Part shown: positions 54,880 through 63,125 of the stretch, piece after piece
Position numbering within the stretch: the first letter of the stretch is position 1
Layout of the letters: each line of letters opens with the position of its first letter
NCBI GenBank assembly: GCA_021772895.1
Contig: JAJFLC010000007.1
Coordinates: 42,387 to 106,386 of the forward strand
DNA from: Mariprofundaceae bacterium
Lineage (GTDB): Bacteria > Pseudomonadota > Zetaproteobacteria > Mariprofundales > Mariprofundaceae
Direction: 5' to 3'
DNA: 64,000 nucleotides
The notes under the pieces: generated by a model
The model's database searches: none
What the model was told of the DNA's origin: nothing
What the model saw: the letters and a program-made list of their open reading frames with translations, nothing else
Program-made: the position numbers and the translations under genes

Positions 54880-55401
54880 TTATAGTGGGGGGGAAGAGGT
54901 TATACAGCCGCCTTTGGTATGCCTGCAGTTGTAACGCTTCTTCGGAGAACAGTCGCTTCCACCGCCATGTACCCTTGGCTTACACCGGTGGTCTGTATAG
55001 GTAACATCACCTTTAAGGCTAACCCGGGCAGCTTTGCCAATAAATTCAGTTAATGTTAGGAGGTTGGTAAGCGAACGAATTTTTATTGAAGTGACTGGAT
55101 TTGAAATATTGCGCTCTTCTAATAGCTCATTTAATAATTTGTCTGTCGCTTCTCGTATTGAATTTAGTTGATGAAGAAGATTTTTCCGTGTTGCTGATTT
55201 TTTTTCTATTGTCTCAAGATCATTTCTGATTTTCTTGACCGTCTGATCATCTAATGCCGACAACGCTACTGCATTAGCTAAATACCCAATGATAGGTAAA
55301 GCATCCAACTGCAAAGTTTCGGAACTATTTCCTGAGGCAAACACATTGAACGACAGCAACATAGCAATTAATGACCCGCCGATTACTTTATATATTTTCA
55401 T
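54880..55401 (-). CDS. Exported Cys-rich protein, unrecognised
   Basis: A 173-residue protein with a signal peptide (about 1-22, cleaved after FASG or VFA). A helical middle (about 45-110, KKIRNDLETIEKKSATRK) is followed by a short Cys-rich tail with CKPR..GGGSDCSPKKRYNCR..KGGC (four Cys within about 25 residues), which may form two disulfides or bind metal. I know no homologue. GAGGAG eight bases before the ATG gives a good start. The region is AT-rich compared with the flanks, and the gene stands alone, so recent acquisition is possible. Confidence 0.7.
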   Translation of the reverse strand: MKIYKVIGGSLIAMLLSFNVFASGNSSETLQLDALPIIGYLANAVALSALDDQTVKKIRNDLETIEKKSATRKNLLHQLNSIREATDKLLNELLEERNISNPVTSIKIRSLTNLLTLTEFIGKAARVSLKGDVTYTDHRCKPRVHGGGSDCSPKKRYNCRHTKGGCITSSPPL

Positions 55402-55765
55402 CTTTTTTCTCCTCTTGACCTGTATTAAAAATTAGTAGTTACCCTCCAGTGTATACTTTTATTATCCTTGATATTGCAATCAAAGAGCAAGAATGAAATT
55501 TGTTCAATTTGGTTTATTAACAATTTCCCTTCGATATTAAATATAGACTAATTACTACGAATTGCGAATGACCGCTTGAAATGAATGTCGAAGGCAGTCA
55601 TTCGACTAAATGGGACTTTATCGGAATATGCACCAAAATCCACGAAACAGGATTCAAGCGATTTTTAATTGAAATAAAATGCGTCTTTTTACTCTTTCTT
55701 TCGTCTTTAGTTATGAGCACACCGCTATGACGGTCATTGCATGATAGAAAAACAGGAGAAAAATA
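55402..55765. other. AT-rich intergenic region
   Basis: About 365 bases between divergent genes, with no convincing protein or RNA gene. It should carry the promoters of the Cys-rich protein gene and of the ArsI/CadI-like gene. Confidence 0.35.
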
Positions 55766-56284
55766 ATGAAACGTATGCATATCCATATCGCAGTAAACAA
55801 CCTGACAGACAGTATCGGATTCTATTCAACCATCTTTGGTTTAAAACCAAGCGTTGAACGTGATGATTATGCCAAATGGGAGGTAGTTGAACCCGCTGTC
55901 AATTTTGCTATCTCAAATCGAGGGCATGCAAGCGGCATTAATCATCTGGGCATCCAAGTTGAATCTGAATCCGAATTAAAAGAAATTGCCGATCGTCTGG
56001 ATGAGGCTGAAATAACATCTTCGGCTCAGGAGGGTGCATCCTGTTGTTATGCCCATTCGAATAAACACTGGGCGATGGATCCTCAAGGCATTGCATGGGA
56101 GTCCTTTCACACATTGGGTGAAATTCCAATTTTTGGTGAAGATACAAAAACGGATAACGCCGATGAATCATCAGCCTGTTGCATTCCATTGAGTTCATCT
56201 GATGCAGATGATGAGAATGCCGCTTGTTGTGTGCCCAATGAAAATGACCCCGATCAAAATGATGCCACTGCCTGTTGTGCATAA
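55766..56284 (+). CDS. ArsI/CadI-like vicinal-oxygen-chelate dioxygenase with repeated Cys-Cys tail
   Basis: A 172-residue protein. Residues 1-125 form a glyoxalase/bleomycin-resistance fold very close to ArsI (organoarsenical C-As lyase) and CadI: MHIHIAVNNLTDSIGFYSTIFGLKP, RDDYAKWE, NFAISNRG, NHLGIQVESESEL, SCCYAHSNKHWAMDPQGIAWESFHTLGE. Candidate metal ligands are His5, His60 and Glu112; the ArsI arsenical-binding Cys pair corresponds to Cys93-Cys94. The C-terminal tail (130-172) repeats ACC at 138-139, 154-155 and 170-171, an exact 16-residue period. GGAG precedes the ATG. sigZ follows after 106 bases. Confidence 0.87.
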   Translation: MKRMHIHIAVNNLTDSIGFYSTIFGLKPSVERDDYAKWEVVEPAVNFAISNRGHASGINHLGIQVESESELKEIADRLDEAEITSSAQEGASCCYAHSNKHWAMDPQGIAWESFHTLGEIPIFGEDTKTDNADESSACCIPLSSSDADDENAACCVPNENDPDQNDATACCA

Positions 56285-56390
56285 CATCAACACATAAAAA
56301 CAGATGATAATAACAAGCAACGTAATTTTTTTACGTTGCTTGTTTCATTATTCATGTATAAAAATAAGAAATGTTAAGGATCATCCAACC

Positions 56391-56939
56391 ATGAGCATCA
56401 CTGAAAAAATATGGACTGAGTACCATAGAAAACTGTTCTCTTTTATCAAAAAAAGGGTAAGTGATACCACCATGGCTGAAGATATCTTGCAGGAAATTTT
56501 TGTAAAAGTGCATACCCGGATCGATTCACTTAAAGAGGATATCAAACTTGAAAGCTGGCTCTATCAAATCGCCAGAAATACGGTCTATGATTATTACCGC
56601 ACCCATAAACCATCAGAAGCCCTGCCCGAAGGACTCACTCAACCCGATATCGAACAAAATGAATCCGCCAAGCAGGAGTTGGAATCTTGTCTGGAGCCGA
56701 TGATTAATCAGCTATCAGACAAATATCGTGAAGCAGTCTATTTATCTGAAATCAAAGGTATGAACCAAAAGGACGTGGCCAATCAGCAAGGCATTTCACT
56801 ATCGGGGGTAAAATCCAGAGTCCAGCGAGGGCGCAGGTTATTGAAAGGTCTTATGCACGAATGTTGTGAAATTGAACTCGATAAAAAAAATCAACTGGTT
56901 GATTTCTCAAAAAAGTCCGGGAAAGAGAACTGTTGCTAG
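56391..56939 (+). CDS. sigZ: ECF RNA polymerase sigma factor SigZ
   Basis: A 182-residue extracytoplasmic-function sigma factor. Region 2 (AEDILQEIFVKVHTRIDSLK, ESWLYQIARNTVYDYYR) and region 4 (LSDKYREAVYLSEIKGMNQKDVANQQGISLSGVKSRVQRGRRLLK) are complete. The tail HECCEIELDKKNQLVDF...ENCC is SigZ-like, with two Cys pairs. AAGGA lies about 10 bases before the ATG at 56391; the frame is open further up, but this is the normal start. No anti-sigma gene is adjacent. Its position next to the Cys-tailed ArsI-like gene suggests that metal or oxidative stress is the signal; this is inference. Confidence 0.88.
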   Translation: MSITEKIWTEYHRKLFSFIKKRVSDTTMAEDILQEIFVKVHTRIDSLKEDIKLESWLYQIARNTVYDYYRTHKPSEALPEGLTQPDIEQNESAKQELESCLEPMINQLSDKYREAVYLSEIKGMNQKDVANQQGISLSGVKSRVQRGRRLLKGLMHECCEIELDKKNQLVDFSKKSGKENCC

Positions 56940-57061
56940 TTCATTATTACTTCCACCCCTAGAAAAAAAACACTGCAGACAATCGAATATAAACGCACGC
57001 TTTCTGCATGGTTGAATGTTTCATGGTCAGCCATGAGTCTAAACTACTCAGGAGCATTCAC

Positions 57062-57721
57062 ATGACACGATCAAATATCCAGCTTTATTCTCTGGCCACA
57101 CCCAACGGGCAAAAGGTCTCCATTGCACTCGAAGAGATGGATATCCCCTACGATGCACACCTGATTAACATCATGGAAGACGATCAGTTCAGTGATGAAT
57201 ACATCAAAATCAGTCCAAACTCAAAAATCCCTGCTATTATCGATCTCAAGGGTCCGGATGGAGAGCCTCTGACCATCATGGAATCCGGCGCGATCCTGAT
57301 TTATCTGGCTGAGAAGAGCGGTAAGTTTTTGTCAGACAACCCACGTATCCGAAACGAAACACTGCAATGGTTATTCTTTCAGGTTGCCCATGTCGGCCCC
57401 ATGTTTGGCCAGTTTGGTCACTTCTACCGTTATGCCAAAGAGTCATGTGACCATCCCTATCCACTCGAGCGATACAGCAAAGAAGCAAAACGTCTGTTGA
57501 CCGTGTTAGACAAGCGATTGGATGGTCGAACATTCCTCGTCAACGATGAATACTCCATTGCAGACATTGCGACTTTCCCATGGGTGGGATGCCTTGATCA
57601 ATTTTACGAAGCAGGTGAATTTCTAGGGTTGGACGAATTTAAACATGTCCAGCAATGGCATGAACGCTGCGCCAGTCGTCCCGCCGCCATTCGCGGTGCC
57701 AAGGTCTGTGCCATCGAATAG
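57062..57721 (+). CDS. Glutathione S-transferase (YghU/YfcG-like)
   Basis: A 219-residue cytosolic GST. The thioredoxin-like N-terminal domain starts with IQLYSLATPNGQKVSIALEE and has NSKIPAIID and MESGAILIYLAEK (glutathione-binding Ser); the C-terminal helical domain carries WLFFQVAHVGPMFGQFGHF and SIADIATFPWV. These are hallmarks of the Nu-class YghU/YfcG disulfide-bond oxidoreductases. GGAG nine bases before the ATG at 57062 selects this start over the longer frame. Confidence 0.92.
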   Translation: MTRSNIQLYSLATPNGQKVSIALEEMDIPYDAHLINIMEDDQFSDEYIKISPNSKIPAIIDLKGPDGEPLTIMESGAILIYLAEKSGKFLSDNPRIRNETLQWLFFQVAHVGPMFGQFGHFYRYAKESCDHPYPLERYSKEAKRLLTVLDKRLDGRTFLVNDEYSIADIATFPWVGCLDQFYEAGEFLGLDEFKHVQQWHERCASRPAAIRGAKVCAIE

Positions 57722-57778
57722 CAGAGAAGTGTTGATGCACTAGCCAGCCATGGCCTTCAGCATTTTGCACCCCTTTAT

Positions 57779-58072
57779 TTAAAATGAATCAGGCCATAGC
57801 GCGATGCCGAGAAACAAAAACCGGATAACCAATAAGATACAGCCTATCGTTATTGTCGCGTAGACAGGTTTTACGCCAGCCGACAACATATGTTTCATCC
57901 CGATATACCCACCGGCTGCGGTGATGATAAACGCAAACTCATTCATCACGAGCAGTGTTAATAAAGGAATCCTTGTCACACCGGCACTGCTTACTTCACT
58001 ACCAATCATGATCGCCAGCAGAAAAACCAAACCAAATGGTAATGCAAGATACGGGAAATTAACTGTTTTCAT
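57779..58072 (-). CDS. Small three-helix membrane protein, unrecognised
   Basis: A 97-residue protein with three hydrophobic segments (about 6-24, 32-55, 68-90). I do not recognise a family, though the size and N-terminus are like other small DUF membrane proteins. AAGGA about 10 bases before the ATG at 58072 supports this start; a longer frame extends over the adjacent repeat and is not credible. Convergent with the GST gene. Confidence 0.65.
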   Translation of the reverse strand: MKTVNFPYLALPFGLVFLLAIMIGSEVSSAGVTRIPLLTLLVMNEFAFIITAAGGYIGMKHMLSAGVKPVYATITIGCILLVIRFLFLGIALWPDSF

Positions 58073-58412
58073 AGATTCTCTATCCTTGGAAGTTCGGGCG
58101 CTTTTTTTATAAATATTTATCGCATGGTAGCTGATTTTTTTAGTGAGAGAACAGCTGAATATCCGGCCTACGTCTTTAAAATCGGAACCCATAATGGATG
58201 ATGACATAAATGAGACCAAATAAGATGATCAAACACTAAGACTTTCACCCACCACAAAAAAGACATTCGGTAGCTGCCTTTTCCAATTCAGTATTGTGTC
58301 CCCAAAATTCTGTGTCTCCAAAATTCCAGAAAGTTGCGGCAAACATCAGGGTGTGTACGTTGTTGTAAGAAATAGACGCGTAAGCAAAACTTTAAACCCA
58401 TAAGGAAGAAAC
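58073..58412. other. Repeat-containing intergenic region before the SLC13 gene
   Basis: About 340 bases. The region from 58152 to 58326 is the first copy of a ~175-bp direct repeat; the remainder has no gene. A ribosome binding site (AAGGAAGAA) stands close before the SLC13 ATG at 58413. Confidence 0.6.
58152..58326 (+). repeat. Direct repeat A (~175 bp), upstream of SLC13 gene
   Basis: Begins around CTGAATATCCGGCCTACGTC and ends with two copies of a TGTCTCCAAAATTC-like motif. It matches copy B (60485-60659) over its full length with roughly nine bases in ten identical by eye, in the same orientation. The last ~45 bases contain the short motif described for the array. Confidence 0.85.
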
Positions 58413-59774
58413 ATGGAACCCAATCCGCAATACCAGAAAACAGGCATCGCTTTAGTGATTGGGCTTGTTGTGTTCTTCCTCTCACAGCTGGCATTTAACA
58501 ACACCCAAGCAGCACTGCTTGGCGTCATCGCCCTGCTTGTCACCCTTTGGACAAATGAAGGTTTGCCTCTAGCAGTCGTTTCCCTGTTACCCATTATTTT
58601 ATTTCCAGCTTTTGGCATTATTGATACCAAAGCAACCACCATCAACTATGCCCACCCCATCATCTTTTTGTTTTTAGGTGGCTTCTTAATTGCCATTGCC
58701 GTTGAGAAAAGCGGATTGCACACTTGGATTGCAGATCGAATGCTGCATATCTTCCCCAACACTGGACGAGGTATTATTTTATCACTGGTGATAACCTCAG
58801 GTTTACTAAGCTCCATCTTATCAAATACTACCACCACGCTACTTCTGATTTCCATTGCCCTATATTTATCCAGTGATCCAAAACTTAAAATGCGCTTTAT
58901 TCTTGCCATTGCCTATGGTGCAAGTGTGGGTGGTATTATGACTCCCATAGGCACACCACCCAACTTGATCCTTATGGGCATTATGCAAGAAAAAGGTATG
59001 GAAGCGATTCCTTTTTTCCAATGGATGTGGATGGTAGCGCCACTCTCTTTTGTCATGTTTATTGTAGTCGGTCTGTTGCTCAGTATTGGCCTTAAAGATG
59101 TCAAGATCTCCCATACATCACTAGACGAGTCGCTTTCTACACGTCAGCGAAAGGTACTTTTATTAATAGGTGGATTGGTTGTCCTGCTTTTTATCAATGC
59201 CCCCATCAAACCTTACTGGAATGGTTTGGGTTTAAGTGAGCCTGGAATTTTATTGGCTGCTGGTTTATTGCTATTTACCCCGCTTTTTAACCAACTCGAT
59301 TGGATGCAAGATAAAGTGAAAATACCATTTCGGATTATGTTTTTATTTGGCGCTGGTTTCTCCATTGCCAAAGCATTCGGTACCACAGGGCTCGCTAGCG
59401 AAGTTGCAACTTATCTGATTGATCTGACAACACTGCCCTTGGTTCTACTCTTATTTGCTATTGCAGCTTTGATCACTTTCACCACAGAAATCACATCCAA
59501 CACAGCTTTGATTTCAATCATGTTGCCCATCATTTATGCCGTGACCGAACAAGTTGGTGTTAACTCTGCCTTATTCATGATGGTTGCCACTGTATGTGCC
59601 AGTTATGCCTTTATGTTACCTATCGCCACGCCACCCAATGCAATTGCCATGTCCAGCGGTGTAGTGGATGTAAAAACAATGGCTAAGTATGGTATTTTAC
59701 TTAATTTTATTGGTATCATTTTAGTTGTCTCATTTGCATTCTTATTCTGGCAACCCGTATTATCTTTACCATAA
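58413..59774 (+). CDS. SLC13/DASS family anion-sodium symporter
   Basis: A 453-residue inner-membrane transporter with about 11-12 hydrophobic segments. The DASS signatures are present twice: SNTTTT (about 138-143) with GTPPN (about 185-189), and TSNTAL (about 366-371) with ATPPNAI (about 406-412). Substrates of this family are dicarboxylates, citrate, sulfate or phosphate; the specificity here is unknown. The gene sits between repeat copy A and the paired motif at 59918-59957, as if it were a movable unit. Confidence 0.88.
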   Translation: MEPNPQYQKTGIALVIGLVVFFLSQLAFNNTQAALLGVIALLVTLWTNEGLPLAVVSLLPIILFPAFGIIDTKATTINYAHPIIFLFLGGFLIAIAVEKSGLHTWIADRMLHIFPNTGRGIILSLVITSGLLSSILSNTTTTLLLISIALYLSSDPKLKMRFILAIAYGASVGGIMTPIGTPPNLILMGIMQEKGMEAIPFFQWMWMVAPLSFVMFIVVGLLLSIGLKDVKISHTSLDESLSTRQRKVLLLIGGLVVLLFINAPIKPYWNGLGLSEPGILLAAGLLLFTPLFNQLDWMQDKVKIPFRIMFLFGAGFSIAKAFGTTGLASEVATYLIDLTTLPLVLLLFAIAALITFTTEITSNTALISIMLPIIYAVTEQVGVNSALFMMVATVCASYAFMLPIATPPNAIAMSSGVVDVKTMAKYGILLNFIGIILVVSFAFLFWQPVLSLP

Positions 59775-59789
59775 ACAATCACACTAGCG

Positions 59790-59912
59790 TCAGTTCTCGG
59801 CCTTAAAATAAGAGAAGAATGCTTCTGTGCAGAACTTTTGGACCGCTTCAATTGCCAGTGATAAATTGATACGAACACTCTCGGATAGATCATCACCCAG
59901 CTCGAAATGACT
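59790..59912 (-). pseudogene. Possible 3' remnant of an unrelated gene cut by a repeat
   Basis: On the leftward strand a frame of about 40 codons runs from the repeat at 59918 to a TGA at 59790-59792 and reads like protein (SHFELGDDLSESVRINLSL...EAVQKFCTEAFFSYFKAEN). It has no start codon and no ribosome binding site. I interpret it as the truncated end of a lost gene, with the break at the repeat. Weak evidence. Confidence 0.3.
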
Positions 59913-59917
59913 GCCTC

Positions 59918-59957
59918 AATTTCGGGGACATAATTTCGGGGACATAATACATAATTC
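59918..59957 (-). repeat. Short repeat motif, two tandem units, downstream of SLC13 gene
   Basis: Two copies of AATTTCGGGGACATAAT in tandem, then ACATAATTC. In the other orientation this is ATTATGTCCCCGAAATT, the same motif as at 58283-58326, 60003-60028, 60455-60480, 60618-60658, 61762-61790 and 63086-63125. Confidence 0.8.
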
Positions 59958-60002
59958 AACCACATCTACTTTCAAATCTCTGCTTTATCCTTTCATAGAC
60001 AG

Positions 60003-60028
60003 AAATTAAGTATTATGTCCCCGGAACT
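60003..60028 (+). repeat. Short repeat motif at the start of the YgjP-like gene
   Basis: AAATTAAGTATTATGTCCCCGGAACT. The ATG of the following gene (60015) lies inside this motif, so repeat and start codon overlap. Confidence 0.8.
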
Positions 60029-60461
60029 TCCGCAACGGCACACGGTGCGTAGTGACAAGGCGCTTTATGATTACGTGATGGAACTCAAAGGCACGCACCT
60101 GCGCAATGCAGGGCAGATCAACAGGGTGGCTTTCGATAGCAGACTGCATATCACTCGCAATGCGCTCGGCATGCACACCAGCAAGTCTCAGGTGCATGGG
60201 GCAAAGCTCAAAGCCAAGCGCGAGATTCACGTAGCAACGATATTTAAAGATATGCCACTCGAGTTTTTGCGCATGATTGTGGTTCACGAACTTTCACACG
60301 TGAAAGAGTCTGAGCATAACAAGGCGTTTTATAAGCTCTGCTGCAACATGGAGCCGGACTATCACCAGCTAGAATTTAATCTACGGGCCTACCTCACCTA
60401 TCTCGAAACGGCAGGAAAGCCGCTTTGGTCTCCTGCCCAACATGGTTCTTCGAACAATTAA
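60015..60461 (+). CDS. YgjP-like metallopeptidase domain protein
   Basis: A 148-residue protein whose core is a zinc-peptidase motif, VVHELSHVKESEHNKAFYKLC (HELSH at 91-95, third His at 101 within the H..aF arrangement), as in the YgjP/DUF45 group. The preceding strand region (LHITRNALGMHTSKSQVHG...REIHVATIF) and the following aromatic stretch fit that family. Members are small cytosolic putative metal-dependent hydrolases. The start codon sits within a repeat motif, so the native start may lie elsewhere. It is bounded by motifs at both ends. Confidence 0.83.
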   Translation: MSPELPQRHTVRSDKALYDYVMELKGTHLRNAGQINRVAFDSRLHITRNALGMHTSKSQVHGAKLKAKREIHVATIFKDMPLEFLRMIVVHELSHVKESEHNKAFYKLCCNMEPDYHQLEFNLRAYLTYLETAGKPLWSPAQHGSSNN

Positions 60462-60480
60462 GTATTGTGTGCCCGGAATG
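60455..60480 (+). repeat. Short repeat motif downstream of the YgjP-like gene
   Basis: ACAATTAAGTATTGTGTGCCCGGAAT, a diverged copy of the same motif, overlapping the stop of the preceding gene. Confidence 0.75.
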
Positions 60481-60484
60481 CAAA

Positions 60485-60659
60485 CAACTGAATATCCGGC
60501 CTACGTCTTTAAAATCCGAACCCATGATGAATGATGGCATAAAGAGACCGAATAAGGTGATCAAATACTAAGACTTTCACCCACCACAAAAAAGACAATC
60601 TGCGGCTACCTTTTTTAATTCAGTATTATGTCCCCAAAACTCATGTCCCCAAAACTCAG
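60485..60659 (+). repeat. Direct repeat B (~175 bp)
   Basis: Second copy of the repeat at 58152-58326, in the same orientation. It starts with CTGAATATCCGGCC and ends with CCCCAAAACTCATGTCCCCAAAACTCA. The two copies bracket the SLC13 and YgjP-like genes. Confidence 0.85.
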
Positions 60660-60719
60660 ATACTTTCTTGAGAACGCTTGTTAACGACATTCGATATTTG
60701 AGCACGGTGATAGTCAGGG

Positions 60720-61715
60720 CTAGTAAAGCCTGCTCAAAAGCATGTTCATTGCAGCAAGTTTTTCAGGCCGGGTTGGCTTCATGATCCCTTGCTGTTGCAG
60801 GATAGAGATAAGCTTATGGGGCGGCGTTTGGAAGTCCCCGACTATTTCCGTATGCCCCGCTTGCACTAGGACGTAATTTTCATCTGCGTGCCCATTACCC
60901 GGTGGAAGTTGCTGTTCATCGAGACCAAACACATAGTCACTTTCCAGACATTTATTGTTAGGCCCAAAGGAGCGACAGGTACCACGTTCATCGGTATCGA
61001 GTTTAAGATAGTGAGCCACCTGAGGTAACAGGGTGCCGGGGTTTTGGATAAAGTCAGATACATCAGTAATTTCATACCATTTATCTCCGCTAATCATCCA
61101 GCAAATAGCATCGACTAAGCCTAAACTAATCGCACGCCATTTTCCTGAGGCGCAATGGCTGGCCTCTTTAACGCCGGAAAACGGTGCTGAAATAGTTACG
61201 AGATCGATTTCAGTGGCTGTCTTCTGCCACTGCTGGGTTGCGTGTTGCCCAGTCAAAGCTTTACGGGCAATCAGACCGCCCTGGCTATGAGCAATAAGCG
61301 TAATATGTTTATCCTGAAGGTGCTCGTTTAGCTGCCTCAGGGATTCAGACAGCTGGGAAGCACTTTTGAACAGGCTGTCGCGATCATCGTAGGTGAAGCA
61401 GATAGCCTGCTGGCCCTGAAAAGCAAACACCTCAGCAAGGGCTGTAAATCGGGCGGCTGAATCAAGGCAGCCATGTGTGAGTACAACCACTGGCGAGGTG
61501 CTGTCGATATGAAGGTCAGAATCAGTAGACGATGAACACGGACGCAGCCCCTGAATTTGTAACACGAGATTTGCTGTTGAAAAGTGAGCAGGGTTGACTG
61601 TTGCATTGTCGTGTCCATGTAAAGAACAAGCTGTCATTAGCAAGGCCGGCATGATGAAAAATACAGCATGAATCATTCTGTTTGCACAAAAGAATTGAAA
61701 AACGGTAAACCACAT
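60720..61715 (-). CDS. Lipoprotein alpha/beta hydrolase (lipase-like)
   Basis: A 331-residue protein. A signal peptide with lipobox LMTAC places the lipidated Cys at 30. The alpha/beta-hydrolase core has LTHGCLDSAARF, FTYDDRDSL, the nucleophile elbow IAHSQGG with Ser144, and an acid/His region near the C-terminus (DENYVLVQAGHTEIV). GxSxG plus a lipobox suggests an outer-membrane-tethered lipase or esterase; the substrate is unknown. AGGAGG seven bases before the ATG at 61715 sets the start; the open frame runs up to 61811 through a repeat and is not the true N-terminus. Confidence 0.82.
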   Translation of the reverse strand: MWFTVFQFFCANRMIHAVFFIMPALLMTACSLHGHDNATVNPAHFSTANLVLQIQGLRPCSSSTDSDLHIDSTSPVVVLTHGCLDSAARFTALAEVFAFQGQQAICFTYDDRDSLFKSASQLSESLRQLNEHLQDKHITLIAHSQGGLIARKALTGQHATQQWQKTATEIDLVTISAPFSGVKEASHCASGKWRAISLGLVDAICWMISGDKWYEITDVSDFIQNPGTLLPQVAHYLKLDTDERGTCRSFGPNNKCLESDYVFGLDEQQLPPGNGHADENYVLVQAGHTEIVGDFQTPPHKLISILQQQGIMKPTRPEKLAAMNMLLSRLY

Positions 61716-61761
61716 CCCTAAACCTCCTAATCGTGGCATTTCAATAAACTTTATGTGTAAG

Positions 61762-61790
61762 TAATTTCGGGGATATACATTACTTAATTC
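61762..61790 (-). repeat. Short repeat motif upstream of the hydrolase gene
   Basis: TAATTTCGGGGATATACATTACTTAATTC, reverse orientation. Its flank (AATTCACTGGTCATTGCGTTCATCACTC) is also matched at 63120-63147, so the shared sequence extends about 30 bases beyond the core motif. Confidence 0.75.
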
Positions 61791-61910
61791 ACTGGTCATT
61801 GCGTTCATCACTCTCCCTCACCTTCATCCGCACCATGCACAAAACCGATGGGGCATTTCCTTGGTTCGGTCTCCGCTCAGAGATACTTATGTCCATAAAT
61901 GAATATTGCT

Positions 61911-62996
61911 TTATTGAATCGGTGTTGGTTTCTTAAGCTGTTCCATCAAATCATTGTTCCATTTTCCTGAAACATTGATATGTGCTGCTGCACCCAAAAG
62001 AACGGCTTCGATAAGGTTATGGCTTAAATAGACATAAAAGCCTGGTTGTTTGAAAGTGTAGATGGCAGCACCTGCAGAACCCGCACCAATCACCCAGCTT
62101 TCTAGGTTGGTCATCGGGGCATCTGAAAAGTTACCTCTTTCCCAAACGTATTCACCGTGCCCACCAATCAAGTGGGGAAAAGATTGACGGTTAGCTTGAG
62201 CATGAATGATTAACACCGTATCACCTACCGCTGCTTTTAAGGCATGCTCTCCAGTTAACGCGCCTTTTACGCCATTAAATACGATATGGCTTGGCGTTAG
62301 TGTTTTCATCACTTCTACATCATCATCAAAACTATCAATGGGTGATTTATAACGTTTATAATTACCCTTTTCATCCTTAGGAATATAATAATCCTGCTCA
62401 CCAATATAAAAAGCTTTGTTATATTTGATTTGTTTTCCAGCTTTATCTTTTAAGCCATCGCGAGGCAAAACCATGATGGCACCATTCATGCCATGCACGA
62501 CATGCCAGGGGATCATCGCCCCACCTGGCGCACAATGATAAACAAATACACCAGCCTTGATGGCTTTGAAGCGTAAAACGACTTCTTCGCCAGGTTCAAC
62601 GATTGTAAGTTCCCCACCGCCTAACGCACCCGTTGCCGCATGGAAATCAATGTTATGGGCTAAGGCACTTTTTGTTGGGTTCACTAACGTCAACTCAACA
62701 TAATCATTTTGATGCACCACAACCATCGGCCCTGGAACACTGCCATTGAATGTGAAGGCATTGATAAAGACACCCTTATCAATTTCAAGCTCTTTCTCTT
62801 CTATGACCATTCTGATTTGCACAACTTTTGCTGGACCTTTGGCAACTTGCTCATGTTGGGGTAAAAAAGGAGGTGCGACCAAGGTTTGTGTCACCCTTTC
62901 TAAACCCTCAATACCTTTTGCAATAACAACATTGCTTTGTATAAAAAATACTGCCAGCGAGATAGCCAGTAATTTAGTCATTATTCTTATGCACAT
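61911..62996 (-). CDS. nirK: Copper-containing nitrite reductase NirK
   Basis: A 361-residue periplasmic enzyme that reduces nitrite to nitric oxide. Signal peptide about 1-26. Two cupredoxin domains carry a full set of ligands: type-1 copper His114, Cys155, His165 and Met170; type-2 copper His119, His154 and His326; catalytic Asp117 and His280. Phrases such as [36 protein letters not shown] and [17 protein letters not shown] are diagnostic. AAGG eight bases before the ATG at 62996 decides the start. No nor, nos or accessory copper gene is nearby; it stands between two repeat motifs. Confidence 0.95.
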   Translation of the reverse strand: MCIRIMTKLLAISLAVFFIQSNVVIAKGIEGLERVTQTLVAPPFLPQHEQVAKGPAKVVQIRMVIEEKELEIDKGVFINAFTFNGSVPGPMVVVHQNDYVELTLVNPTKSALAHNIDFHAATGALGGGELTIVEPGEEVVLRFKAIKAGVFVYHCAPGGAMIPWHVVHGMNGAIMVLPRDGLKDKAGKQIKYNKAFYIGEQDYYIPKDEKGNYKRYKSPIDSFDDDVEVMKTLTPSHIVFNGVKGALTGEHALKAAVGDTVLIIHAQANRQSFPHLIGGHGEYVWERGNFSDAPMTNLESWVIGAGSAGAAIYTFKQPGFYVYLSHNLIEAVLLGAAAHINVSGKWNNDLMEQLKKPTPIQ

Positions 62997-63085
62997 GATT
63001 TTCACCTTTATTATTTATGATTTTGCCTATACTTAATACTTTTAGACCATTGAAGAAACATTGCAAACATCGGGGGCAGGTCTTT

Positions 63086-63125
63086 AATTTTGGGAACATA
63101 ATTTTGGAGACACATTACTCAATTC
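63086..63125 (-). repeat. Short repeat motif between nirK and the DinB-like gene
   Basis: AATTTTGGGAACATAATTTTGGAGACACATTACTCAATTC, a tandem-double motif in reverse orientation, matched at 61762-61790. Confidence 0.75.
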
